Assembly (NCBI GenBank): GCA_013398175.1
Contig: VZRZ01006456.1
Location: 515,609 to 579,608, forward strand
Origin: Climacteris rufus
Lineage: Eukaryota > Chordata > Aves > Passeriformes > Climacteridae
Direction of reading: 5' to 3'
Length of the DNA stretch: 64,000 nucleotides
Under the pieces are notes generated by a model, which was not told where the DNA came from, ran no database searches, and was given only the letters and a program-made list of their open reading frames with translations. Shown here in pieces: positions 46,112 to 57,878 of this stretch (within the stretch, counting starts at the first letter, position 1; every line of letters begins with the position of its first letter). Both the position numbers and the translations under genes were made by a program.

Positions 46112-48031
46112 TTATAACTACATTGTCTGGTGAGATTCCCTTTCCTAAGCCAGTTGTAGCTTTTAATTCGTTCCTGTTGTTTTTTTCTTTCTACTGTAAA
46201 AAAATTGCTACAACTTGGCAACCAATAAACTAAAAGCATGGTAATGCAGTGGCAGTCATGCACTAAATAGGTGTTAAGTAGGTGTATTTACTGCTTGTTT
46301 AGGCAGTAAACTGCCTTTTGCATTCACTATCTGAATTCCATAGTTATGAACAAATCCTTCACCTGGGTAATTTTGGGGTTACTCTAATGTTTAATTTGAC
46401 TCTTCAAAGAGGCTAGATGATAACAAAGTGAATTAAAGTGAGAGCTAGGTGTGCTCTCCCAGCCAGACAAATTACTTTTACATCTTCTGCTCCATTTCCA
46501 AGAGAACCACACAGTCTAACAGTAAAATCTGTTTAAATTAACGTAGTTACAGTTGTTTGCAAGAAAGGAAGGACTGGAGTAAGCCCAGGCTGTGAGAGAA
46601 TGACCCTGTATGTGCTGGTGGATGCAGTGCAATGAAGCAAAGACAGCTTGCTCCTGCCATGGCCACAGTGCTTGCCCAGTGAGTTTACTTTCCTTTGAGC
46701 CACACCTGCCCACACAGCCTGCAGCCACATGGACATGCTGAAAGCTCAGCCAGGTGCATTTAAAACTCACTAGTCAAGGCTCTGCATTAGTTACCTGATC
46801 CTGATCCTCCAGCCTGGTTCCTGTCCAACAGGCTCTACAGAACAGTAGTGAGCCTGACTGGGCTGCCCTGACATGGCACTGCAGCTCTGAGACTGTGAAG
46901 GCATTTCTCCTGATTATAAATTGATGATCAGGATAAATTAATATTTTAATTGGGCTTTAATACAAGGCACAGAAGAATTTTTGAGAGGCACAACTGGCTC
47001 TTTGTTCCCATACAGGAGGAAGTAAAGATGGTGCAGTGGTTTGCAGCAAGACCTCGAGTGGGTGCCTTCAGGCACAAAAACTTGTTTCTTGGAGTTCTTC
47101 TCTCAGGTGACAGCAAAATAGAAGAGATGGCCACAGCACAAAAGCTGAATTGTATTGTGGTGGTGCCAGGACTGCTACAAGTAGAAAGCAGGGTTAAGCA
47201 TCTCCCAGGTGGGTGTTTGGAGTGATGCAGTGGGAAGCAGGCTGCTTGCCAGGGGTGCTGGGCTGCTGGAGGGCAGAGCTGCTCCCAGCTGTAGCGAGAC
47301 ACTTGCAAGTGGGAACTTTCCCTGGACATTTATTCTTCAGTTCATTGGTGCCTGCTCAGCCTGTCCCCACAAGCACAGCCAGTACTTCCTGAGCAGCTGC
47401 AGCTGGCAGGGTTCAACAAGCAGTTTCAGCACAGGTTTACCAACTCCCAGTGCTTGTCCAGGAACAAGGCAGGTACATTTACCTACTTTACACAAGATTT
47501 TTGGCTGAGTCCTGTCTGCTGCACCTAATGGTGCCTTGGGTGGATGGTTTTCTCACTTCTTGCTAACCTTTCTGACAGGACTGACTTGCACAGTACCACG
47601 AGAGAGGCTCCTAAAGGGGCTCCTTGCTGCTGTAGGTCCTGTATAGCTCAGTGATTTTGCAGCAGAGTACAAGCTGCTGGGTCCAGGTCTCACCACTGCT
47701 GTACCAGGGAGAGCAAATTTGAGGTGCAAAGGCAGCCCAGGTGGGGGACAGGTCAGGGTGTGGCTGGGGCTGCCACAATCTGGTAGTCTGTTTTCACCAG
47801 AGAAGCTGTCTCCCCAGTGGAAGAACCACACCTATTCCATGGTGACAGCAGAAAGCTATTGCCACATCTCAGGGAGTTAAATTTTCTCCCAGATGGCTTA
47901 CTAAGTTGTTGTGATATCCTGGGTGATTCCCTTAATATCTTCTGTGACAGAACTACACATTTGCAAACTGTTTGGCAGAAGGTGACATTTGACTCTCTCC
48001 CAAAGCTTTTCACAGCACTGACAGGAGCAGA
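46112..48031. other. Unassigned noncoding sequence up to the assembly gap
   Basis: Open frames at 46946-47508 have no recognisable domain. A tRNA A-box-like phrase at 47643 was examined and rejected. GC content rises after 47200. Confidence 0.45.
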
Positions 48032-48055
48032 NNNNNNNNNNNNNNNNNNNNNNNN
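48032..48055. other. Assembly gap (24 N)
   Basis: Twenty-four undetermined bases directly abut a C10 run at 48056-48065. Open frames that cross it are uninterpretable. Confidence 0.99.
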
Positions 48056-48065
48056 CCCCCCCCCC

Positions 48066-49894
48066 AATTTATTCTTGTCAAAAAAATAACTCTGGAACTC
48101 ATTGACAGACGCGTTGTGTAAGGAGGCACCGTTTTTAGAGCTGCTTTCTAAAATTGATCTCGTGCTCGGATTTCCTGAACCAGCATTTCGATGCCTCGTG
48201 CTACTCTAGAAAAGCCATAGATCCAGCACAGCGTTCTGCTGACCACTCAGAACACCCTGTACATCAGAAGAACACATGATGAGTACTTTTCTCAAGTCAG
48301 AGCACTGCCAGTGGGAATAACTATGTGCTAACAACCATTGCAAGCTCAAGGTTACTTGGTTACCTGGGGCGCAGTGAGGAATGGTGATGTGCACAGTCAC
48401 ATCTTGGATCATATCCTACCCTGCAACCTTGATGATTTTTACAGATCAGACAAAGACATTTGGAAAATAGGAGGTATCACACAGTACAAGGCGCCCAGTG
48501 TCAGATGTGTATTCTGTGGCAGGATGGGAAAAACAGCCTCTTACAGCTCACTGACTCAGAAGCAAGTCTATTCTCTGTGTTCCCATAATGCCATTTTTAT
48601 CAGAAGCCCAGTTCCTCCTCTGGGTTTTGAATGTGCAGATCATGGTCCATGAATGAGTGTGCATAAGCCAGTACCTACTCAGTCTGCCTTGCTTCCAAGC
48701 CAGGGAAACAGTCCCTGCAACAAGAGTTTGCTTTATGGACGTGGATTTAGGCTTGCTGCATGATTTCAGGCCTTAAAACTGGATGTGGGTTTATTTGTTT
48801 GGTTTTTTCCCTCTGAAAGCTTGGTGCTCCTGTCTGAAAGATGTTCTTCATGTGAAGGGATGGGTAGGAGAGAGACGGAAGCCTAGGCCTATGAATACAA
48901 TTCTTCATACAATTTCTATGTTCAGGTTAGAATAGCTTCAGATGATACAAAGGTATACACATATGGGTACATCCTTCCCATAATCAGGGCTTTCTAATTT
49001 TACTGGCAGTCTTGGAATAAACCTCTTGGGGATCTGAGTCACTTCAGCTTCTTGTATTCTTTTGTTCATTTTGCTATTTGGGGCAGTTTGGGGTTTTTCC
49101 AACATTTCTTTACAAAAGGCTGCTGTGAGCTCTGGGTGGATTTTTAAAAGGCCTTTGAAGATCACAATAGATTGAAAAATATATGAGGGAATCATCTTGT
49201 TGGACCAGAGCCTTCATAATGATCTTGGAGCCTAGTCTGGGAGGCAGTTGCATCAGCTTTTGTGCTGGGAGCTGTAGGTGGAGGGGCAGAGATTTAGAAA
49301 TGTAGCAGCTGCTTCTTATCTGCTTTTGGCATTTCTGTGCTCCTGGGGTCCTTTGGCAAAGGGAACACAGCCTCCACCAGGAAGGAGGTTTGTGCCTCCC
49401 ACTCGTGTTCTCATCTTACCTGAATTCACTTCTTTGGATTTATGCTGGGTTGGGGTTCTGCTCCACCCATTATGTCTTCTTTTTAGGGATGCCAGCTTCA
49501 GGGATTGAAAACAACAAACAAAATGCAGAAGCTGTTAACTTTTTAAGGCACATCAGGGGTGGAGGGACAGAGGCCAGAGAAGCTGCACTGAAGCAGAGAC
49601 CTTGGAGCACTTCTAGCTGAGGTGCTCTAGGGGCTTTGGGGAGCTGTTTTTAACATCCACAATTCAGGTGGATCTCAGGGACATTTTGGCTACAGCGTTT
49701 GTGCAGTGAAATGAACTGGAGTTTGCTAATTGTGTTTGCAGTAGCTGCTGCACTCTGGCTAAAGGAAACACTGCTGAGACATCAGTGTGCATACCAAACA
49801 TTGTGCACAATTGGTGGTTGGTTTGGGTTTTTATTGATGGGGCTGGTTCTTATATTTACATTTGGATGTATTGGAAGGTTCCTGAATATCCTGT
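48066..49894. other. Unassigned noncoding sequence
   Basis: No recognised exon or repeat. Frames at 48338-48652 and 49278-49908 show only compositional hydrophobicity. Confidence 0.45.
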
Positions 49895-50300
49895 GGGTGG
49901 GGGATTAAAAAATCTCCCACTGAGGCTCTTAGTAATTGTGCAAATAATTCAGCATAACCGTATGGCAGCATAAAATGCTCTTCACAAATATGTACTGAGT
50001 TTCAAAGGATTCAGCTATCCTTTACCCTCTTCTGCAGGGTATTGCTATACCTTACAAGAAGCCCAATTGATTTCACAGGACCTACTAATAGATTAATCCT
50101 CAATGCATACAAAGTGGCATTCATCTTTGAAATTAATTCAGCTTTGATTGTGATCTTCTCTTAATATATTTCTAAAACAAAATTTAATTGGATAGCGTAA
50201 GTATTCAACAAATCAGCTAATTTAACTTAATCTTGCACTGTCCTTATTAATAAAAAAGCAAATTTCAATTTGTAATTAAGTCTCACTGAAAATCTGACTC
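49895..50300. promoter_or_regulatory. Candidate conserved noncoding element
   Basis: Repeat-free and AT-rich. Cores are CTTAGTAATTGTGC (49926), GCCCAATTGATTTC (50061), TAATAGATTAATCC (50085), GAAATTAATTCAGC (50129), AAATTTAATTGG (50181) and TTTGTAATTAAG (50269). CpGs remain in AACCGTATGG (49955) and TAGCGTAAG (50193). Confidence 0.42.
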
Positions 50301-51534
50301 TTCATTTGAATAAATGTGATATGTGGAGACTGAGATAAAGTAACCATTGCCTGGTCAAAATCAAATTGCCCCCTGGAGCAGCCTGCTGTCCTTCATCCTT
50401 TACATAGAGACCAGGCATTGAACTCTGTTCTTCAGGGCTGATGCTCGAAGTTGTGCTGTATGAATTACCTCTGTCAGAGAACATGTGATAGCAAACAGTG
50501 CTTGTGCTGGAAAGATTACTAGAATACAGCATAAGAGGGAATAGACAGAAATGTACAGGCTTTTTAAAGAACCTGGTTCAGGTTAATACCTTGAGTGGTC
50601 CCTTAGACTCTGGTTGCTTCAGGAATTTGGAAGGCTTTCCAGCATGCAGGGACTGAGCTTGAACTGAGCTCCCTGTAAGGCCTCCATTCACCAAGTTATC
50701 CTCTAAAGGGCCAGGGTGCCCTATACTATAGATAATATTGCAAACCTTGGGAAGAGCTCGTGGACTTAACTTGTGGCTAATGTGTATCTGTTGTGCTCTA
50801 TAACACATGTGAGGAACAAAAGCAGTCAGCACATCATGGGACCAAGAGAAATGGACTACGAATTCCAAATCTGATACATGTTTGATAGAGAGAGAATAAA
50901 ACCTCCTCTCCAGACATTGACCTTATTACCACAATATATGAGCAGTAGATCTTGCACACTCTGTAGGTGCTGTGAGTCCAGACTGAATTGATATGTACTG
51001 ATACACGCCCAGCAAGAAAATGTTTGCTCATTCTCTGTAACCCTTTGCCATAGTGTGGGAAGAACATTATTTTCCTTGCTGCTAATGAAGTACAGCACAA
51101 TGTGCTGGGAATGGGCTGGCAGAAACCCCAGCAAGCTGCACCTGGAAGTGATGGTGCATCAGGCAGAGGCACACAGTGATGTTGCCAGAATCCACCTCTA
51201 CCCAGTGTGATATATTTGACTGCAGTTAGTCAGGAATTTAGCAAAGCAGCATCTATGACTCCTCTGTGGGCTGCACTGAAACCAGCAATGTTCCTGGAAG
51301 CTGAAAAATGAATCATTATTTTCCAAGATTCCTGTTTTATGGTCCTAGGGAGTCTTTCCTTAGTCACAAAGGGCTGTTTTATATAGGGGTCCTTTACAGT
51401 TCATTAGATGGCTGAGATTGAATTATGCAATGTCTAAGGTTTAAAAACTGCATGAAATTCGGGAGTGCTGAGAGCAGGAGGTGGCACTTTGGTGTGAACC
51501 CAACTAGGAGCTTTAATGCAATTAGCAAAGACAA
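50301..51534. other. Unassigned noncoding sequence
   Basis: No recognised element. Overlapping antisense frames at 50578-51172 lack domains. Confidence 0.45.
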
Positions 51535-51605
51535 CATAGTATTGAATAACCCATGAAACTTGTTGCCCAGGGAGCTGTTGGAGCTGGGAGCTCTGGAGAG
51601 CAGCC
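51535..51605 (+). mobile_element. Possible ancient CR1 3' fragment
   Basis: CCATGAAACTTGTTGCCCAG near 51550, followed by GGAGCTGTTGGAGCTGGGAG, resembles the CR1 phrase GTGGAACTTGTTGCCACAGG then AGGTTGTGGAGGCC. Only about 60 bp are involved and divergence is high. Confidence 0.3.
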
Positions 51606-52554
51606 ATCCATGTGGATTGTGGAATACAGTCACTACTGGGGTGGTAATTTTTTCAAGAGGGCTATTAAGCTATAGACCTGGGATTTTAATTGATATATGT
51701 CATTCAGGGAAAGCAAAACATTCCTCATCTTCCAGCTGAAATTTCTTACATTTTCTTCACAGGATTCCAACAAGGCCTCTGAAATCTTTAGGTCTAAATC
51801 TCGTTGGGCAGTGCTGTGTGTAACATCCATGCTACATTATATATTTGTCCTGTGAGAAGCTTTTTCCTGAAAAGTTAAGACTTTTTTCATTTCACCTGAT
51901 TTTTTTTTTCAACTTTATTAACATCCCATTGCAGTTTTGCTGGAGTATCACAAGGCAGTGGACATGAAGCATACTTTTTCCAGCATCCATATGTATTGTG
52001 TTTGGGAGCTCAGGAGGTTGTGCAAGCCAGCAGTTTGTCCCAACCTCCCACTAGATTAAAAGGCATCAGTTAATGATTTTTACCTTTTTTTCCATTCAGA
52101 AACATTACTGCATCTCAGAATTAGGAGAGATTTGGATCAGCTTTAGTGATCACTTTAATGGTTTGTCCTGACAGTCTGTATTTCTTCCAGGAGCAATACT
52201 TTTAGTGTCCCTAAGACACTTGTATTTGCCAGACTGTGTTGTTATTTGCAGTGGCTACTGCTTTGGTTTTTGGAAATGGAAAAAAACTACTACTACTCAT
52301 ATTATTTTAAGAGAGAACCAATAGTTTTAATATGTACTCAGGAAAATATTTTTGTAGGGGCCACGTGTGAAAAAATGTGTAGAAAAATCACTAAAAGATA
52401 CTTAAAAATACATTTTTCTGGCTGCCTTGGCCAGATGTTTGCAGTAATAGGAATGATGGAGCTTGGATATTGAAGTAATGAGAAAACCTAATATTGTACA
52501 AAGTTTGAACTTGGCAGTTATGCCTTTTCTATAGCTCACCTATAATCCAAACAC
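51606..52554. other. Unassigned noncoding sequence
   Basis: A T10 run sits near 51899-51909. Nothing else is recognised. Confidence 0.45.
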
Positions 52555-52628
52555 ATTTTGGATGGATCCTAGTGGATCAGATCTTGTGGATATTTTGGAT
52601 GGATCCTAGTGGATCAGACCTTGTGGAT
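52555..52628. repeat. 37-bp tandem duplication
   Basis: Copies at 52555-52591 and 52592-52628 are identical except for one T-to-C change (52582 versus 52619). GGATGGATCCTAGTGGATCA is the recognisable inner part. The identity implies a recent event or gene conversion. It could also be a two-copy allele of a length-variable locus. Confidence 0.95.
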
Positions 52629-53564
52629 TTCTTTCAAGGTTTTGGCTTTTGTTTTGAGTTCCAAACAGTGCTTGAGGGCGTTGAACTCTGCTTTTACAGG
52701 TCTCTACAATGTGCTTACAGTGGAGTGTGTCTGATAATGATCTGTTCTTTTGGGTGCTTAACGGAGTTTAGAATCATGAAAATTCCCACTTCAGTGGTGG
52801 TTGCCCCATCCCAGTGAGAACTGTGTGGAAATATGAGGCCCCCTAGAATGAGCTATAGTGAAACAGACTGAGACTGGTGGTGGGGAGGTTCAGCAAAACA
52901 TAATTTGTAAAAACCTTTACATGGAAGTTCTGTCTGCAGCATCTTTCCCCTTTCAGCTCTTTGATGTGATACTGAAAATGCCCATTTTGGGATCAAATGA
53001 GAGCAGCAACTCTCAGCTCCTGGCATTGCAAAAACTCATTCTAATTTGTTTTAAGATGTGCTACTCCTTCTACCAAAGCCCCTTATTGCTGGGACGTGCA
53101 GTGCTTGTTCTGAGTGCCTCTGTCTGGGGGCTGCCTGCTCTGGAAGGTGGGCACCACCTTCGAGTTTCCTGCAGGATGCTCTGCGGTCCTGGACCTTTGC
53201 TGTAACAGCCTCACAAGCACTGACCTGCTGAGGAATGTGTTAAAGCCTCACAAGAATCTCCAGTTATTTCTCCTGCATTGGTGTCATCCCCCCATTATGT
53301 CTCCTGCGTGTTCTCAGAAGGACGTGATTGATTTCCTGAGCTCTCACTCGGTATTTGTGCAGAGTTGCTCGACAGGCTGCAGGTGTGGTTTGTCCCCAGG
53401 CAGGCAGCTTGGGTTTCTCCAGTTCCCTGCCCTGGATGCTGGGAGCTGTTAGCCCAAATCTGGCCTCTGTTGCATCATCTTCCTATCCCCCCTTGTGATG
53501 CCCTCCCTGGGGGCATATCAGCCACACCAACGGAGAAGATTCTCCTTCGGGAATAGCTTGCCCA
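52629..53564. other. Unassigned, GC-richer from 53080
   Basis: Frames at 52858-53556 (up to 115 codons) have no recognisable domain. No promoter or exon signal can be defended. Confidence 0.45.
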
Positions 53565-54110
53565 ATTTGTATTGTTAAAACTTAATGAGTTCATGGGATT
53601 GACTCTGCTGCAATTATTTCTTGGTGATGTATAACAAGTAGTTGTTCTTACAGGCTTATAAAGTGTTCCCGAGCTCCATTAATTTGCCCTTCATTAGCTA
53701 TGTAATTTTGCTAATGACCCGAGATATTTAGAGGCATTGTCCTTTGAGAATTATGAGTTTGACTGTGAGGCTTCACAGAAACACTGCACACACAGCTCCA
53801 GCTCGTCTTACTACCAGAAATTTGTTCTGCCCTGCTGCATCTAATTGTATTTTTTACTTTTGAACCGAAGTAGAGTCATCTCCTATTGATAAATGAATAA
53901 TTATTTCACATATGAAATGACACATTTAATGGAAGCTTGCATTGTTAGAGTGTTAAATGATTAAATTTGTTAATTGTGTAATATTACTGGACATAATGAT
54001 GCATTTAACCATTAAGAGTTTTCCACGGCATTGCCTTTTAAATTCTTATGTAGTGCAATATACTTTCTTGTTGCCCTTTCATCAAGTGTTAATAATAATG
54101 GAAAATAAAG
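53565..54110. promoter_or_regulatory. Strong candidate conserved noncoding element
   Basis: About 545 bp with no simple or interspersed repeat. Homeodomain-type cores are spread throughout: CTGCAATTATTTC (53609), CTCCATTAATTTGCCC (53674), TTCATTAGC (53690), TTGCTAATGACC (53708), CATCTAATTG (53839), GAATAATTATTTC (53896) and TTAACCATTAAGAG (54005). Isolated CpGs (CCCGAGC, CCCGAG, CTCGTC, AACCGAAG, CCACGGC) persist, suggesting constraint against decay. This and 27646-28145 are the best enhancer candidates in the window, although conservation is untested. Confidence 0.5.
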
Positions 54111-54672
54111 GTTAGTCTGGAAAGGGAAGTATCCCAGCTCTAAGAAAAATTATGTATGACACTGGAGACCCCAGTTGGTAAGGTGGTGTCTCAGGAGTAT
54201 ATGGTATCTGAAATATTTGGAGACGTGGACATTTTCATTTTCACAGTATGAAATAGCAAAAATAACGGAGGAATTTGTAAAGAAGTCGCATGAGGGAAAA
54301 TGGCTGTAGTTTCTAATTTACTCTGTTTGAACAGCTCTCAGTGTCCATCAGCCCTGAAGTTTCACATGGGATTTGTCACATTTCCTTCCTGTGACAGGAG
54401 CAGGAGGAGAACTTGCATGAGGCCTGGACTCTGCTATACAAAAGAGTGTATCTACTTTAATTTGCTTGGAGAAAGAAGCATTGGTCTCTCTAATTGTGTG
54501 ATGGAGAAGGGAAGTCCTGAGGCCTGTGCCATTGGGCTGGTGTTTGTGGGATGACCAGGATGACTTCTGCTGCTTTGGTCACAGCTGCTACACCAGAACA
54601 TGGCTGTTTTCTCAGCTGCTCTGGAGTGAAGGCAGCAACTGAACCACAAGGGCTGAATAGGTACCAAAATCT
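54111..54672. other. Unassigned noncoding sequence
   Basis: No recognised element up to the CR1 terminus. The 84-codon frame at 54300-54554 has no recognisable domain. Confidence 0.45.
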
Positions 54673-55185
54673 TAGAATCATAGAATGGCTTGAGTTGGAA
54701 GGGACCTTAAAGATCATCCAGTTCCACCCCTGCCACGGGAGGGACACCTTCCACTATTCCAGGTTACTCTAAGCCCTGTCCAACCTGGCCTTGGACACTT
54801 GCAGGGATGGGGCAGCCACAGCTTCCCTGGTAAACCTGTGCCAGGGCCTCCCCACCCTCATAGGGAAGGATTTCTTAATATCTAATCTAAACCTTGTCTC
54901 CATCAGTGTGAAGCTATTCCTCCTTGTCCTGTCACTTCATGCCCTTGTAAATAATCTCTCTGTGTTTTCTGTCGGTTCCCTTCAGGCACTGGAAGGCCAC
55001 AATGAGGTCATCCCAAAGCCGCCTCTTCTCCAGGTGAACAATCGCAACTCTTCCAGCCTTTCCTCCCAGCAGAGGTGTTCCATTCCTCTCATCCTCTTGG
55101 ACTGGCTCCAGCAGCTCTATGTGCTGGAGGCTGTGCTGGGCCCTGGGCTGGGGCAGCTCTGCAGGTGGGGTCCATCCCAGGGGGC
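54673..55185 (-). mobile_element. CR1 LINE 3' end
   Basis: An antisense CR1 with an intact avian 3' terminus. TAGAATCATAGAATGG starts at 54673, then GAGTTGGAAGGGACCTTAAA (54692) and GATCATCCAGTTCCACCCCT (54712). Typical UTR/ORF2 blocks follow backwards: GGCAGCCACAGCTTCCCTGG (54812), TCCTTGTCCTGTCACTTCAT (54921), GCCTCTTCTCCAGGTGAACA (55021) and GACTGGCTCCAGCAGCTCTA (55100). Similarity fades in the GC-rich text near 55185, the 5' truncation point. It is the least diverged CR1 end here. Frames of 191 and 152 codons on the two strands across it are not genes. Confidence 0.9.
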
Positions 55186-55439
55186 AGCCAGGCCTGCGCC
55201 CAGCCCCTGCTCTGACAGTGGGGAGCTGCATGGGACCAGGGAACTGCCAGGAGCGGGCAGCAGCAGAACTGGAGAGAAATGCTGCATTTATGTCCCACAG
55301 CAACCCCTCTTTGGATTCTGCTTTGAATTTTTCCCTTGTCTGCAGCTTGTACCTGTAAGAAGCTGACTGGCCTCTGTGTTTTGGGTACAAGATGAAGGTT
55401 TTCAGAAGGGTTATCTTTACTGATATTGAAGTAAATCAC
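55186..55439. other. Unassigned sequence after CR1
   Basis: The first 100 bp are GC-rich and may still belong to the CR1. No other signal. Confidence 0.4.
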
Positions 55440-55910
55440 CTCTCATAGATCAAGCAGATCAGGCAACATCATATCGCCGTTAGAACAAAGTTGAAACAAT
55501 CCCTAGAAAAGCCAGAAAAGCTTCAGAAACTGACTTAAACATTATCTTTGAAAGCAAAGTCATTTTGCTTCAAGATTATCATCACAATTTAGATGCTGTA
55601 CATTGTAGCCGGATAAAGAGGGAATTTGGCAGATGAGCTTTTGCCTCTGGAGCCCCCAGATGACTGGAACAAGCTTCCCTTTCAGCTTAAATCAGCAAAC
55701 AGCATAATCTCCTTTAAGCCTGAGGTTTAAATGGCTGTTTGAAGGAGGATTGTGCAAAATCTATTTCCAGTAATATGGTTACCGGAGCTAAAGAGTATGT
55801 GTTGTTTTCATGAGATTTTTGGATGGCTCTGGAGTGTGCATTAAATTATTGCAAGAATGCTGCAGCTGATGACTTTCGCTTAATCTTGAGAGATATGTGC
55901 TGGTAGCTCT
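55440..55910. promoter_or_regulatory. Candidate conserved block containing a LINE protein relic
   Basis: Repeat-poor text with preserved CpGs (TATCGCCGTTAG near 55472, GCCGG near 55609, ACCGG near 55782) and cores such as GCATTAAATTATTGC (55838). Inside it lies the LINE-like coding relic at 55659-55730. The combination suggests possible exaptation of an old transposon as regulatory DNA. Confidence 0.38.
55659..55730 (+). mobile_element. Relic of a LINE ORF2 C-terminus (L2/CR1 group)
   Basis: In frame from 55659, 23 codons are open before a TAA at 55728-55730. They read DDWNKLPFQLKSANSIISFK followed by PEV. The WNxLP, then S, then SFK pattern is the hallmark of the C-terminal tail of L2- and related non-LTR ORF2 proteins (consensus WNSLP, R/K, SLxxFK). 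The frame is short and flanked by stops, so this is a relic of about 70 bp with no function as protein. Chance is possible but the ordered motif is specific. Confidence 0.45.
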
Positions 55911-57159
55911 TTGGTAAAGCTGAAAGCAGCTCTTGGTTCTTGGGCATTTTTTTCGCTGCAGTAACCCGAGTAGCTGTCGGAACCCTGAGCAGTGCCTCAT
56001 GCTGGCTGTAGGAAAGGTGCTTGTGTTTGCTGTGTCCACCAAGGTTCAGGTGAAGGTCCCTCTCCCAACACATGATGCCCATGGGGGAGTCAGTGATGGA
56101 AGCCAACAGCAGCAACCTGCTCTCCCCCTGTGTGCTGCCTGCGGATTTTGTATCTCAGGCAGGACACTGTGTCCTTCCTGCTGTTCCTGTTTCGAGCAGG
56201 TATTCCTGGGAGAATTGCCTTTCCATTCTGGCTGGTACAGTCTGAAGTCCTCACTTTTATTGAATCAAGGCCAGAGGATGCTGCTCTTCTCCCTGTCCTG
56301 GGCAGCCCAGGCTGGGGTCCAGCTCAGTGGAGGCTGGGAGCTTTGAGCCTTCTCCACTTCTTTGGGCATAGTGTTCCTGGAAAAAATGCCAATTTGTGGG
56401 CTTCAGTGGTAGAGTTATCTTGTTGAGAGATTAACTATGTCTGAATATTTAGTAGGAATACAAGCAAAGAACTTTGCTGCAAAGCTGCAGGCAATGCTCA
56501 AATATCTGAGCTAAATCACAAGGTTCTGTAAATAAAACACTACATGATCTCTGCCTCTGCTAGAGCAACTGACAGTGGTTCTGCCAGGAAATAAATACCA
56601 AAAGCTTATTTCTTGCTGGATTTCCCCATCTTAATTGCTTTTGTTTTCAATATGTTGGAGTGCTTGTGGACTGTTCTTCCTTCTTTTCTGCCTTCCCCCA
56701 TGTCAAGGTTGAAGACAGAAGCTGGAACTATGTTTTATAGTTTTCCAAGGGAAGGAATAACCATTAATGTTGCAATAATATGACAATTATCAATGGAGGA
56801 AGATTATTTTATTTAAAAACAAATGCTGCTTCACTCATGCTCTCATGAGCACCAAGATGCATATGTCCAAGTGGACAGGCCAGCATCCAGGCACCAAAGC
56901 AGGCTTCCCGTGTGCATTCCTCAAGACAAAGACAAGGACAAGCTATGCTGGCTCTCTAGTCCTTGTTATGTACCCTGCAACCTTCCAAGCTTGATTAAGT
57001 ATGTGCTGGTTTTAAGTGTGTCTGGATTGACCCCTTCAGGAGTAGTTGTGATCTTTTTGTGTACTGGGTCCCCCTTCTCTCCATTGTTAGGATTTATTTA
57101 TTTTCTTATCTAGGTGTTGTTATGGTCCTGTTTTATAGGGCTTATTTAGACATTTCTCT
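55911..57159. other. Unassigned, GC-richer at 55960-56400
   Basis: The 137-codon frame at 55933-56346 lacks a recognisable domain. No promoter, exon or repeat is recognised. Confidence 0.45.
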
Positions 57160-57165
57160 GCCTGA

Positions 57166-57872
57166 ATTAAGGTGCAAAAGAGACCATATGCCAGTCAATA
57201 GTATAGGTTTTATTTGATAGTAAATATAAGAGAGAAAGAAAGAAAGAGAAGTGTTGCAGTAACAACATGAAAGAAGGAGACAGAAACCTCTGGAGAGTGA
57301 AGGAACAAGTTCTGGGCTTCCCCCGCCCATCTTTATTATATATGTGGCTTATAATTCACTGTGTATTGGAGGAGACAAATGGCCTCCCCTCAATCACACT
57401 GGTCAAAGGAAATGTCCATCAAACTTCTGTGCCCAGGAGAAAGAAATGTAAATAAAAAGATACCGTTACAATAACATGGCTATGTTTACAAAGAATGTCT
57501 GAGAGCTAGTTACAAAAGAATGATAACATCCAGAACTGCAGAAGTCAGGGCAACAGAGAAGAGAAAGGAGAAATAGCAAAAGAGGTGGGGGGACAGAGAG
57601 TGACAGAGAAAAAAAATATCACCACTCTGTGGATCCCAACAATGTTGTGTTGATTCTCTCCAGCAGGTTTCTTGATGGTGAAAGTCCCCCAAGAAGTGTA
57701 GAACTCCCTGGGCTAACATACTCTCCAGCCAGGTGACAATGTCCAGGCATGTCCCCCTTGGGGAGGGGGGGAGTGTCTCACAGCACTTTGAAGCTATATT
57801 CTCCCCCCCACCCAAACTCAGCCAAGGGTGCTCCTCAGCGCTGGCCTTTTGTGGATGCATAGCTTTTCTTCA
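57166..57872 (-). mobile_element. Solo LTR of an endogenous retrovirus
   Basis: A 707-bp element lies between two copies of GCCTGA (57160-57165 and 57873-57878). Read on the minus strand it starts TGAAGAAAAGC. A GC-rich U3 follows, then a TATA-like ATTATATA region (57336-57343 on plus) overlapping a first AATAAA (complement of 57332-57337). A second AATAAA (complement of 57209-57214) lies about 45 bp before the 3' end. A GAAA-type simple repeat (57234-57250) lies between. No internal region or second LTR is seen. As with the LTR at 3353, a 6-bp duplication leaves a 3' end not ending in CA (CTTAAT). Taking a CA end would leave only a 3-bp duplication. The text resembles passerine LTRs, but the family is unnamed. 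The antisense 116-codon frame is U3 sequence. Confidence 0.6.
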
Positions 57873-57878
57873 GCCTGA

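Noticed and set aside
47635..47710. tRNA-like stretch with TAGCTCAGTGA
   Set aside because: The A-box-like phrase is present, but the B box is poor and anticodon and T stems do not form.
54791..55390. 191- and 152-codon frames on opposite strands
   Set aside because: They lie on a CR1 3' end. Stop-poor CR1 text explains both.
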